Assembly: GCF_024713975.1 (NCBI RefSeq)
Contig: NC_091097.1
Location: 10,484,361 to 10,548,360, forward strand
Length of the DNA: 64,000 bases
Reading direction: 5' to 3'
DNA from: Paralichthys olivaceus
Taxonomy: Eukaryota > Chordata > Actinopteri > Pleuronectiformes > Paralichthyidae
Each line of letters opens with the position of its first letter. Position 1 is the first letter of the stretch. A program made the translations under genes and the position numbers. Shown in pieces: positions 33,743 through 45,057 of the stretch. The notes beneath the pieces were generated by a model, which searched no databases, was not told the origin of the DNA, and saw only the letters and a list, made by a program, of their open reading frames with translations.

Positions 33743-33750
33743 CTATAGAT

Positions 33751-34495
33751 TATTATAATAACAATACAAACAATACTTTCTGATAAAACACCATATTTAT
33801 TTGATTTAAAAACAAATGACTATCAAGAGCAAATCAAGACAAATATTTATACATTTGATTTTTTTTTTTAAATCATGTGACTAATACATTTAGAAGAATA
33901 ACAGTGTTAGTCATCATGTGACAGAACAGGAAAGTCATATTGATCCACACATATCTCTTGAGATGAGTACAATGTTTTTATGTGCAGCCCATGAGTGCCA
34001 TCAGCTAATACAACTTTAATCCACCATGTGGGTTTGTCATGGGTGTGACCTTTTAACAAGTTCAATGTTCTGTATTACTCTGTGGCTCAATAAATAAATA
34101 CTACATTTGACAGCTGGTATTATATAATTAAACTTTGTGCTGTGACTCTACCAGAGAGGTGCGGCATTATTACACAACACTTAAGTCAATTATAACATTA
34201 ATAAAGGTTGCACTGCATTGTATTTCAGCAGACATATCAAAAATAATGTCACCTGTGGATTCATACTCTTCCACATTATGCATCAGTTGCAATTAGGGCT
34301 GCTGAATAAATCAATACCAATAAGTATTGCCATATAATATTCACCAATAAATATTAATATGATGCTTTTGTGTCTTTAAACTCAACAAAAATAATAATGT
34401 GACATATCATTGTGACGATTATCGATACCGGCTGATGTGAAAATGTTTATCTGGATATCATTTTGACCAAATATCATTCAGCCCCAGATACAGCT
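33751..34495. other. cmc4: AT-rich intergenic and likely cmc4 3' flank
   Basis: No coding frame is seen. Several short AATAAA-type and TTTATT-type hexamers occur in this AT-rich DNA, so the cmc4 transcript end cannot be chosen. An imperfect tract near 34290-34460 contains tatcattgtgacgattatcg, typical of fish interspersed repeats. Confidence 0.4.
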
Positions 34496-34723
34496 TCACG
34501 CCCTGACATTGCTAGAAGGCAGCGATGTGTGACTCCTCTTCTCCTCCGGGGGTTGAGACGTCTTGAACCCGGAGCAGCAGATGGAGTTTCCAGCCAGATT
34601 CTCGCAGCAGCGCCGCATCTCCTGGATCACGTCCTCACACATGCTCTCCACGTATCTGTTGGCTGCACGAGGAGGGGAAACATCAACCAGGGGATAATGC
34701 TGACAACACATTATGGCACTGGA

Positions 34724-34808
<85 letters not shown>

Positions 34809-34872
34809 GTGCACCTTGTAAACACTTTTGAATCTCACATGCTTGTTTTTGACACGGATCTTTCTGCGGCAT
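34496..34872 (-). CDS. cmc4: Cmc4, mitochondrial twin-CX9C protein
   Basis: Two coding exons, 34815-34872 and 34496-34662, give 74 residues (human CMC4/p8MTCP1 has 68). The family consists of small helical hairpin proteins oxidised in the mitochondrial intermembrane space. The first exon encodes MPQKDPCQKQACEIQKCLQ with Cys7-x9-Cys17; the second continues ANRYVESMCEDVIQEMRRCC with Cys28-x9-Cys38, and then SICCSGF. The identity with the mammalian N-terminus is near complete, which makes the call firm. The ATG lies two bases after an acceptor (TTTTCAG|GC ATG), so at least one noncoding leader exon lies upstream, probably near 35000-35070. The intron between the coding exons is only 152 bp and over half is a CA/TG repeat. 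In mammals CMC4 is on the X chromosome near BRCC3, not with ICAM or CDC37. Confidence 0.95.
34727..34808. repeat. (TG)n microsatellite inside cmc4 intron
   Basis: About 40 TG units. On the transcribed strand it is a CA repeat that begins a few bases after the splice donor at 34814. It occupies roughly 82 of the 152 intron bases. Confidence 0.95.
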
Positions 34873-35797
34873 GCCTGAAAAGAGAAAACACATTTTTTAG
34901 AAAGTTGTGCACCGGTGATAACCAAACACACATCGGGCTAAAGACCCACTCACCCCCACCTCTGTCCCTCCAGGGGATTTAGTTATAAAGTTATAACGCC
35001 GCCAGGTTCTGCATGACTTAAGGTCGCAAAGCTAACGCTAGCCGCTCACAGCACTTCCTACCTTGAGTGACGTCACAATCAGGTGACACGTCGATAGCCA
35101 ATGAAATCGTATGGAAAGGAAGCGTAACAGCGACATCTAGTGGTTCATAGATAGACGGTCACCCAACTGTTTCCTATAGAAACAAATGGTAACTTTACTG
35201 ACTGTATACACTTTTTAAAATACAAGAGTATACATGTTGTAACATTATTATTCATAGTCATTTCTGTTGCTCATTAAGTTGTGTAATATTAGTTTAGGCA
35301 GTTTTTGAGGAACAACTCTGCTTTACTGTGGAAACAACTTTTTTTAGCATTACTGTGCTTGTATATTTGTTCTATCATTTAAAGTAATATAAGTCATTAG
35401 CAGCAGCAGCTGAATACTACCAGTTTAAACAAAAATAAATAATGTGAATAACAACGTTTTTAATTTAAATTTTATTCATAAAGATAAGCAAATAAAGTAA
35501 AAGGTCATATTTACAGTACTGATCTTTAACATTGAGTATTAAAGTTGCAGTTTTTCATTTACAAGCATACATTAATGATAATGTAGTTATCAGTGCTATA
35601 TTATGTGTTGCTAATATTTAGTGTTACATGATAATGTTATTATTAAGAAAAATAAGTGAAGCAAAAATATAAATTAGATACATGGAAAGCATTAAAAGTA
35701 GACTGTGGTCCAAACCAAGAATATACCACAAAGAATAAATTCACATTGAAATACTGAGAAATTAAATGGGACATATAGTATATTCTGGTCTTTTTCT
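34873..35797. other. cmc4 upstream region and 3' flank of the next gene
   Basis: Near 35020-35110 the sequence is CpG-containing (ctaacgctagccgctcacag, gagtgacgtcac) and likely holds the cmc4 promoter and leader exon on the minus strand. At 35128-35145 is the fish repeat fragment cgacatctagtggttcat. From 35200 to 35797 the DNA is AT-rich; an AATAAA on the minus strand at 35471-35476 could end the upstream ICAM-like transcript. Confidence 0.4.
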
Positions 35798-38442
35798 TTA
35801 TGAGATCTGATTCTGGATGAAAGCAAGATCTTCATAAATATCTGTTGAGTTATATAAACGCATTGTCATATCTGTTTCAAAAGCAGCAACAGTAAAATCC
35901 CCTTGCATGTCCAATGTGGTTGTGCGATCCTGTCTGAAGATCACTTGTTTCAAACACCTGAGCAAAAGGAAAAGAAAATGCAGGTTAGGACTCAGAGAGC
36001 GAAAACAAATTGCACAGAAGCTCTCATCAGAGTTCCCCTCTACCTTTAGTCTTGGCCTTGACAATGAACTGCTTGCTCTTCTTGTCCAGTGCATTGGAGG
36101 CGGTGCAGATGTAGGTCCCCGGGACCAGTGAGGAAGAGGTAAGAACTGCTTCGTCCTCCATCCTCTCCTGCATAGGATGGGAGGACTGCCAGCTGTACAC
36201 TGGGGCAGGATTTCCTGTGGCTGTGCAGTTTAAGTGGATTTCAGCGCCCACTGTGAGGTCCAGCACTTCTGGTTCAGGACTAAACAACGTTGGAGGAACT
36301 AGAGAGGAGATCACAGGGGTTAGATGCACCAGGACGCTTGTTAAACATATGAAAAGCCTTTTTAAGATTTGGGGAAAGCTTCGTGACTCACAGTACACTG
36401 AGGCATTGAGAGCCTCGGAGGCCACAGCAGGAGGTGGCTGTGGCCCCTCTGGTCCGAGCTCCAGCTCTGCCACACACATGTACTGCACTCCGTTCTCGGC
36501 TCTGGTCGGCGTGATGACGAGGATGGAGGACACTTGGACAGGCGAGGAGGATGTGAGGTCAGAGAAGGAGTGGTTATAAACTTCAGTCTGCCCTCTGTAC
36601 CACCTCAGGGTCAGATACTGAACAGGAGCAATATTCTGAACCTCGCAGAGAAGCTGGTACTCTTTTCCCTCCACCATGGGGCCCGTGTGGTTCACAGGCC
36701 GGATGGAGACACGATCTGGGGTTTCTATGAAGGGCAACACAGGGCTCAGGGCAGTCACACACATTTATAGGAGTCAACCAGCAGCCAGGTGTTTTCATAG
36801 ATGACATCACATCACTCCAATCCTGGCTTCTTCTTTACGTTGGCTTCTGGTTTGGAGTTGATTTATAATTAATTAAAAAAAAATTAAATTTTAAAGCTTG
36901 ACTTGATCTGGCCCAAACCTTCATGTTCACTCCATTTGAGCCAGCTTGCAGCATTAGATTGCCCCTGAGTATCCTGTGTCTGCTTTGTCTGTCAAAGCAC
37001 TTTGTAAACCCTATTTTTAAGATGCTGTACAAATAAAGTTATTTTTATAACACAATTAAAAGAAGAGCCAACTCACTGTAGAGGACGAGGTTGAGTTTCT
37101 CCTCACATTGTCTGGGAGCTGTGAAAAACACCCCATAGCAGATGGGCTCCTCTATCCAGTCAATGAGACTGTCTACCTTCCACTGGATGGACAGGTCCTG
37201 CTGGGTGTGTGAGGCGCTGATGGCCGACTCCCAGCCCAGGACACGCACCGGGCGGGCGGCCTCACAGCTGACAGACACCGGCTCCCCGAAACCCACCACC
37301 ACCCTGGAGGGCTTCAGGATGAGGGAGCAGCCTTCACCTGACACTGAGACACACACACAGCAGCAAGCAGTATCACCACTAGAGGGATGTAACGCAGTAC
37401 AATTACTTCATTACTGCACTTAAGTACATAAATCATGTATCTGTACTTTACTTTGTAGAGATAATTACAGATACTTTTCACTCAACTACATGTATCAGCA
37501 AATCTCTTTATTTCCACTCCATTTATATTCTGACATGTTCACATTTTTTTCACATTTTAAAAAGTAGCCTATAATCAATAATGAAAGGGAAATTCCACCA
37601 TTCCAATAATTAAAATTAAGAAATTAAGTAGGCTACACTAATTTCACTGACAATGGTTTCATGTGAATCTCATCATCAGCTGCATTATTTTCTAATATGA
37701 CAGAGTCTGTATTATTCTTGTATTTAACAAAGTAGGCAGAGTAAACTCCAATAAGAAATTGCCTAAACTCTTCTATAGCAAAGTATATTTAAAAGTAAAA
37801 AAGTTACTTACACATTTTTACTCAAGTCCATTTTTGCCTATTTAATTGTGTTTTTACATAAGTAAAAGGTCTGAGTACCTTCTCCAGCAACACCTAATAC
37901 TTTCAATATTCCCTGTGACAAATGCCTATGCACCTATTATGTAACTGTAATAAAAAAAACTGTGTGCAACAGTTAGTGTATTTCATTCTATGTCAAGAAA
38001 ACAACATGTAGCCTACACTTTGTCAACCTGCTGAAGATTCAACAACAGGAAGCTGTAAACTGCAACATGCAGATGCATTTTTACAATATAGTTTTATTAT
38101 TAGACTAACTAAATTTGTTGCAGAATATCGTCTTACTACCAAAACACTAATAATCCTATTAATAGCATACAAACACCTTTAGCACATGAAACTAATTACT
38201 GAGGCCTAGTTATGAGATTTACATTTTTACATTAAAAACAAAGCAGTGCTTTAACCTACTGTATCACTGATGATTGTTACCATCACCAACTAGAGGTCAT
38301 TGTTTTCCTATTTTCAATACAACTATTTCACCAAACATCATCTTCAACTCAAACAAGTGAAGTAAAAACACATCGGCTTCGACATCTTACCTGAGCAAAA
38401 CATGCAAAGCGTCAGAATCCATCTCATAAAGTTGCTTCCCAT
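35798..38442 (-). CDS. ICAM-like protein, three Ig domains, no visible membrane span
   Basis: Exons: 38391-38442 (signal peptide MGSNFMRWILTLCMFCSG), 37077-37337 (D1), 36392-36724 (D2), 36044-36298 (D3), all joined by phase-1 introns as usual for Ig domains. D1 has four cysteines and VLGWESAI, where the Glu aligns with the integrin-binding Glu of human ICAM D1 (LLGIETPL). D2 has CEVQNIAPVQYLTLRWYRG; D3 has CTATGNPAPVYSW and GTYICTASN. The 3' end is uncertain. The nearest acceptor (35957) gives a stop after two residues (35950-35952). A weaker acceptor at 35943 continues in frame for 48 residues ending in YNSTDIYEDLAFIQNQIS, with a YEDL sorting-type motif, and stops at 35798. None of these ends has a hydrophobic span. 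It may be secreted, or the locus may have lost its membrane exon. Function as an adhesion ligand is inferred. Confidence 0.8.
36995..37045 (+). repeat. Common fish repeat 3' tail
   Basis: The sequence aaagcactttgtaaacccta followed by agatgctgtacaaataaagt is a recurrent repeat end in teleost DNA. A related end occurs near 26816 and 4880, and a reversed form near 33165. It is intronic in the ICAM-like gene, about 30 bp from the end of the D1 exon. Confidence 0.45.
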
Positions 38443-38484
38443 GTTATTCTCTGCACTGAGCCGTCGCTTAAAAAAGGGTTGAGC

Positions 38485-38499
38485 GGAAAAAGAAAACTT
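38485..38499. promoter_or_regulatory. ISRE-like site upstream of ICAM-like gene
   Basis: GGAAAAAGAAAACTT reads in the plus direction about 45 bp upstream of the ATG at 38442 and fits the GAAANNGAAA core of interferon-stimulated response elements (these work in either orientation). This is a motif match only. Confidence 0.35.
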
Positions 38500-38599
38500 G
38501 AACTGAGCTTGGCAACTCTGCAGGGAGCTGTGCTCGAACAAAAGGGCCCCGGTCGTCCCAGCTGACTTTGTGGGTGGGGGGCAAAAGGGAAAAGAGGGA

Positions 38600-41500
38600 A
38601 ATTTAACAGGTGGCAGCGGCCTCTAGAAAAACACACAGCCCGATCATGTGTATAGTGATCTCAAAAACATTATAGCAGCAAAAGTGTAGATCCACAAACA
38701 CCACAGCATCTGTGTCAACAGGAGGGGTTCGAACATATAGTACACCAAAGTAAGATTAATAAGTATATATTCTCTTTTTTCAGTATGATGGATTTAATGG
38801 ATAGCTGACACTTTAAAGTATATCAATACATCTCTTACAGTTGAGTGATTATTCGTTAATTGTGCAATATTCACTTCCATCTGCGCAATTCTGTGGCTTA
38901 TGTGAAAACTGTATACATTCACATACTGCATATATTGTTTACACTGTATATATGAGTTCTATTTTGATTTATATAAATAAGTATATATATATATAATATA
39001 AGTATTGCATGTTTACTTATTACTCTACTTTACTGGTGTGTATTTTTGATTGTTCTCTTTGCTGCTAACAAGACAAATTTCCCTGTAGTGGGTCTAATAG
39101 AAATATCTCATCCTATCCTAATTATATTAAATTATAATTACTTAGATTGAAGTCACAAAACAATCCATTCCTCTATAATCTCTAATGTCTTTGTTTGTGT
39201 CAACAAAACCACATTAATCTGATCTAAACTGTATTATTGATGTTATTGAAAGCTTTGATATTTCTTTTATTTCTCACCACATGCCAGTCTCAGGTGTGGC
39301 CATGGTCTGCTTTCCAGCCAATTATTTCTTATCCCCTGGTTTTCAAACTGTGACTGGCTGTGTGGACAAAAGTCTGTTTTCAGTTTTGTACGCATGCTTG
39401 TCTCCTGTTGCTCCTGAGCCTTGTGAGATCCCAGCAGGCAGGAGGCACTGGTGTTGTGCAGCATGAAGCTCTGCAAGACTCACACTGTGACCAGAATGCT
39501 GTGCTGAAAATCAGCTGCAAGTGCAAGCGAGCAAGTAACCGGACGCCTTTCGGTGTATTTCTGGCGAGCACAGCTGGGAATCTCGATGCACAGATTACAG
39601 TGCATGCTTGTTCCCTCTTCTCAGGCTCAACTGAAATGTGTGTTTGTAATAACAGTTTTTTTTCCCATGACAAAATGAACTGATATCCACTGCCAGGTTG
39701 TTATAGCAACACAGTGCATACACAAACAGTGCTTTCTGGCAAATGCTTCAGTGGGAATGACAGCAGCGGAACATAAAGAACATGGTTTCAGAAAAAAATA
39801 GGTTTATATTGGCAACCGAGCGCAGGATAACAAACACTCTCCTTTACATTCACTTTGTTCAGTGCTAATTAGTATGGCAGTCTCAGCACTGTATAATGTA
39901 AGCCAGATTGAATGAGAGAGGGAGAGAGAGAAAGAGAGGGGGGGGGGGCTCAGGGGTTGACAAAAAGTGGCAGGGAAACAAAATATTCAAGAACGACACT
40001 GGTTTGACTTTACCTCAATCAGTATTCTGCCAAAGGATGTCACTGACGGAGCAGTTGGCTAATGCCTGACGTACATGCACACCACATGTTCACGATCAAA
40101 AAAAAGCTTAACAAAGCTTTCATAATACTGGGGTTGACAAATGAAAACTAGCCTTTTGCGTTTATTCCAAGTATTTTTACTCGTACATCAAAAAATGGCA
40201 GTCTCTTCAGTGCAAATATAATTCAACATTCTAGAGTTGTACCATTGTATATAAAGAAAATCACATGCAAATACAATTTTACAGAAAAACAAATTTACAT
40301 ACATTGCTGTCACACACGAAAATTTATGTAATCATTAAAAAAATAAAACCATGTCATTTAAAGCACCATTGAGTATGCAGTAAAAAAAGGAACAAAATGT
40401 ACCTGAGTGGATAAAATTATTTGTGCCCTGGTCTTATGTCTAGAGATAAACGTTTGCTGACAAACCCACTTTCCTGAATATATATATATATGTGTGTGCG
40501 ATATATATTCTTCTTTCAGCTGTTTTAGTATCAACGTTGCAATCCATCATTTATATCTAAAATAAAAACCATGTTTCCAAATTCATATTAATCATCATGA
40601 CAGTTGCCATCTTTGTCATTTGGGGCTGGAGTGGTAACATGAAGTGGGTTTATCAGAGCTTTCTGTGCTGCTAAGTGTTGGTTAGTGCAGCTAAGAACTC
40701 TGTTCACACTAATGCACATAGTGAATTTATTCCTGTCTGGGCCGCTCATCCACACGCAAACAGCGTTTATTGTCACTGTCTAAAACAGAGATTTAGTGCA
40801 GAATTCTGCATGTACTATGTGTTCTGTGAAGTTTCAGGAACAATGATGTCACAGCTCATTTCGTGCATGCTTACTGTTGCTTTATGTGATGAGAGCGTGC
40901 CAGAATCAACAACAACCATGGTGGCTGTAAACTTCTTTCTCTAAAGCTGCTTTCCGACATGCACAGAACTCCAGAGAAACTCAGCAGCTTCTCTGGAAGA
41001 CATGTATGTGTGACCACAAATGTCTGAGTGAGAGCCTCTGGAGTATCTGCGGATTTTCTCCGCCTAGCCCCCCCTAGTATAAAGTCTCCCGCTGCGTTGT
41101 GTGAAAGGAGAACAGCTGAGAAAGTCTGGACCCAATTCTCCAGAGATCCTCGGCAGGACATGTCTGAAAATGTCTTTAGTTTGGGTCACATTGCTACGTC
41201 TAATCACAAATTAGTAGCAACATTTAGCTTTACTGCACCACATTACTGGCATTCACAGGCGTCTGCCTTGCCCAGTATCACTTGGAACATAGCTCACTGA
41301 GCATGCTCACAATGTTTAAAGGTTCGTTGATGTGGACTTTATCGCCACCTACTGGCCCGGCATGCTTGTTTGTGTGTATATAGTCATTTTAGTGTTCTCT
41401 TCTGGATTGATTTTTGTAAAACAAAGGTTGCGTGAATAGAGATTCTTTAAAAAACAGAGGGGAAATGAATCACTCAAAAACATACGTGCAGTAGTGCAGA

Positions 41501-42299
41501 CAAGGCCCAAATCATTCAGTAAATGCACCGTAAACCCAAACAATGAGCTAAAACAAGCTAAAGAAAAGCATAACTTAAGAGTTGCATGTTCGTGCTCCCG
41601 AGTTCAACAATGATTTGAATCAGTCAGTGTGTTTACATGCAAACAGGTAACAGTGCGGTCCCTTTTTAAATGTGCGGGACACGGATTTCAGGCACACTGG
41701 TGGAGAAAATGGGGAGACAATTACATGTGCTGATGATGCACACTCAATATAATGCCATCTAAAGTCAGACTGAACTGTAGTTATGACAAAGTAGTCTGAG
41801 GAATATCCATTGATGAAAGTTTGGATTCTATAAAAATCTTTACAATGTGGGGGAAAGCTGTGCTCCGATACAGGCACACAAAAACACATTCGCACAAAAA
41901 CGACATGAGATTGCAAAAATGTAAAAAGAAACTCAGGATGTAACCTTTTGAAGAAGTTAGTCATGCCCCCAAAATAGGCGTCAGGGAACGATCTTGATTA
42001 CTGACCTGCTGCATGTACACCGTGTTATCACAAGGTATTTAAACTCACACATCAGTGACCTGTGTACCCTGGTTTCTTGAGTGCATGTAATATACTCTTT
42101 TGTTAATGCAACAATATTGATTAGTAGAGCTTTGAAGCTGATGGGATAATGCAATCTTAAAGCTACAGAGGCAGCTGTCCACCACCGAGTATGCAGAGAA
42201 GACCATACCCATGGGCCTCTCTGAAACATGTTTAAAAAACACAATAACAAGTAGAGACTTGACTGCAAAGCCATGCACATTTTCCAAAAAAAGTGAGCC
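38600..42299. other. Intergenic DNA and 3' flank of the upstream ICAM-like gene
   Basis: No coding exon is recognised. The 3' UTR of the gene ending at 42300 should lie at the top of this interval, but its end cannot be fixed. A GA/G-rich tract is at 39915-39951, a TATATATATATGTG microsatellite near 40479-40497, and a stretch at 40940-41340 looks like interspersed repeat DNA (aactccagagaaactcagca, tatcgccacctactggc). The remainder is AT-rich and unremarkable. Confidence 0.45.
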
Positions 42300-44378
42300 T
42301 CATACTGGTCCTGATGAGGTAGGTTGATAGCCTTTGTTGAGAGAAAATGTGCCATCCTGTTTCACAAAAAAACATAAACCAGCAGCAAGGACAGCTCCCA
42401 GGATCACAATCACTCCAACAATGGCTGCAAAAGTTGATCGATTCCCTGTGGGAGATGGAAGGGTTTCTTTTTTATTACATTCTCTCTCGGCTCATCTGTT
42501 CAGACTCTTTGGTCTTTAAACTGAAGATCTTCTCTGATTCTGATAAACCACACATCCCAAAATTAAAATTAAAACTGAAAAAACAGCTATTAAAATCCCA
42601 GCCGTCGTTCCAGGGGGACTACCTGATGGAGAACAACAGCATGAGGGAAGGATTTCTTTACTGCAAGACACTAACTGAGTAAAACAAAGTGAGAAATGTC
42701 ATGACTTACTTGGAGCCGGGAGGATGGTGAAATATTTGGTTGTTGTGCCCTGGGTGTTAGATGCCGTGCAGGTGTAGGTCCCTGGATACTGAAGGGATGG
42801 GTTCAAGATGAGTTGAGTCTCATTTGGTTGTACATTGTGTTGTACGGGAGGTGGGGAATTCCAACTGTACACCGGTGCTGGGTTTCCTGACGCGTCGCAA
42901 TTTAAAATTACTTTATCAGCAGCTGGAACTTCCAGCGTCTCATTTTCAGGCTTGTCGAATGTTGGTGGATCTGAGGACGTACATGAAATTAAGAACGAGA
43001 AATTAAAAAATACATTCTGAGAGAGGCAAAAAAGGCCAAATATTCTGACAGCTGTGAGGGTGCGAGGAACTTACACAGTACAATCACTTCTCGGGACTTT
43101 GACAGGATTGTGGGAAGATGTAGTCCTGCTGTCAAGATGTTAAGTTTTGCTTCACACCAGATCTGAGCTCCATGATCATCTCCATGGGCGATCAGAGTAA
43201 GGACAGATGATTTATTGACTGGAGACGGAGTATTATCATCAAACGTATCAGTGAAGACTATCTTATTTCCTTTGTGCCAAAGCACAGAGAGGTGTCTGGC
43301 TGGTGCAACATTGGTAACATCACATTGCACGGTATACTTTTCGCCCTCCACCACGGGGCCCGGTTGACGTGGCTGTGGTATGGACACACTTTCTGGCATT
43401 TCTACATAAAAAAGGGACAAAACTTTGAACAAAAACTCCAGAAACATCAGTCCTGTTAAAAGACGATGAAGTAATACTTACTGTAAACGGTGACTGGCAG
43501 GTTTTCGTCGCACTGACTATTATCATTGAGATTGATGTAGCACTGTGGAGACAGGTCCCATTCTTTAACAGACTCGACCTTTAAGATAAGAAAGGAGACC
43601 CCTTCTATACGACCCGTGCCACCTTGTGGAGACTCCCAGCCCATCGCAGCTGTCTGGTTGGATGATGAGCTGCAGTTGACAGAGAATGAGCCATGGTATT
43701 CCACCACAACTCTTTCGGGGCTGAAATTTGCTTGACAGTGGGCAGTCACAGGCGTTCCTAGAAGCACATGGCATCGATCATATTGCAAACTGCAAGCAAC
43801 CATGTACAAATCAGTATTTTACTCTAAAGTACTGAATATTTTGTACACACTTGGGAATGGGTGGAGTATCTAACTTCAGGGACAGGATGAATAAACAGAC
43901 ATTGGGAACTCTGTACACTTTATTAGTTATTTCCTCAATTTTCTTCAGGATCAATACATTCTCTCTCTCTCTCTCTCTCTCTATGTATGTATCTATCATT
44001 ATATGGAAAAAACATATGCTGACTACAACTCCATGCGTCTCTCGCTGCTGTCCTTTTTCCAGACGATGGGAGTCTGGGATAAGATAAAGTTGGGTAAAAT
44101 AAAGTTACGTATAAAATCTACGAGATGATCCAACAACATCGAATGTTCAGATCACATTCGTGTCGAGCTCAACGATCGAGTGCGATCAACAGAAATCAGA
44201 TTAAACACACACGATGGGCGTAGACCTGACTGGACCGTCGACGCTGTAACATTCACGATCTGGACTGAGCCACATTGACTTGAATGAATCAGCCTGTCGA
44301 AACAGAAAGTTAACGACAGATTAAAAAATGTTTACCTGCACTCGCTATAGAACCGACGAACAGGAGAAGCCACATCAT
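42300..44378 (-). CDS. ICAM-like protein, three Ig domains, alternative membrane exons
   Basis: Exons: 44336-44378 (signal MMWLLLFVGSIASA), 43482-43757 (D1), 43075-43401 (D2), 42710-42970 (D3), then either 42516-42622 or 42300-42445. All introns are phase 1. D1 has four cysteines and AMGWESPQ with the Glu in the ICAM integrin-contact position. D2 has CDVTNVAPARHLSVLWHKG. D3 has CDASGNPAPVYSW and GTYTCTASN. Exon 42516-42622 encodes a membrane span (AGILIAVFSVLILILGCVVY) and a stub tail QNQRRSSV with its own stop; total 337 residues. Exon 42300-42445 encodes a different span (FAAIVGVIVILGAVLAAGL) and a tail KQDGTFSLNKGYQPTSSGPV; total 350 residues. Each has a good acceptor in the same phase. 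An AATAAA between them (42471-42476, minus strand) suggests alternative polyadenylation. Family: ICAM-type adhesion ligands of leukocyte integrins; the exact orthologue is not assigned. Confidence 0.88.
42471..42476 (-). terminator. Candidate intronic poly(A) signal between alternative membrane exons
   Basis: AATAAA on the minus strand lies 40 bases after the stop codon of the first membrane exon (42516-42518) and about 26 bases before the acceptor of the second (42446). It is well placed to end a transcript that uses the first exon. Confidence 0.5.
43961..43982. repeat. (CT)n microsatellite in ICAM-like gene intron 1
   Basis: About eleven CT units followed by atgtatgtat, in the intron between the signal-peptide exon and D1. 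Confidence 0.85.
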
Positions 44379-45057
44379 TGTTTAGTCCTTGTACCAACCA
44401 GGAACACTCACCACTGCATTCGGTGAAATCCCTGTTACAAGGATCACGTATGTTTCCTTTCACCTGAGAGAAGTCCCAACTATAAACGCATCATGGTGCG
44501 TTTACATGTTCCTCGTACATTTCTCATGCACTCTGTTTTTTTTCTGGTAAGAAGAGAGCAAACAGCCTACTTCACTTTGTTGGGTGTTCGCTATTATCGA
44601 GGGTTCAATTAGAAAAAAAAACAATACGATTTTAACTTAGCTTATCTTAATTTATTTTAGCTTTAGTGCAGAGGTTGGACACGGCGATCACTTGCCTGTC
44701 ATCTTGCCATGTTGTCCGACAAATTACTGACAGACGATTGTGTAAATTGCACATACCAAAAAAATAAAATAAAATAAAATAACAACCCAGTTTTCTTAAA
44801 TACTTGTTGAATAATGTCTGCAGTTGGCATATTTCCTACAGACCCAGAAGGTAGCATCTTATATTCGATTCGATGAGAGGATGTGGTTAATGGATATGGT
44901 TAATGGTCAGCAGCTCAGGAAGAGGAAGTGTGTCTCCTGTGGAACCATCATAGTCTGTAGAATATTAGATTAGATTAGGTTCCTTTTCCTTAGTCACAGG
45001 TCTGTGCTTTGATCATGGGGATGTGCTGACAGAATACTGTCACTGATATGAGCTATT
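44379..45057. other. Upstream region of the three-Ig ICAM-like gene
   Basis: Read on the minus strand, 44451-44480 contains GTGAAAGGAAAC and GGGACTTCTC, partial matches to IRF and NF-kappaB sites about 75-105 bp upstream of the ATG. Further up is AT-rich DNA with an aaataaaataaaataaaat tract at 44760-44780. No coding exon. Confidence 0.3.

Noticed and set aside
34496-34982. Long frames made of Thr-His or Val-Cys repeats around 34.5-35.0 kb
   Set aside because: They are translations of the TG/CA microsatellite in the cmc4 intron; the real protein uses only the flanking exons.
35900-36043. Hydrophobic stretch NLHFLFLLLRC in one frame near 35.96-36.0 kb as a membrane span
   Set aside because: It is the polypyrimidine tract before the acceptor at 35957, is out of frame with the third Ig exon, and is too short for a convincing helix.
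42516-42622. Membrane exon 42516-42622 as a decayed pseudo-exon
   Set aside because: It keeps a good acceptor, correct phase, a full hydrophobic helix followed by basic residues and a nearby AATAAA, so it is better explained as an alternative terminal exon.
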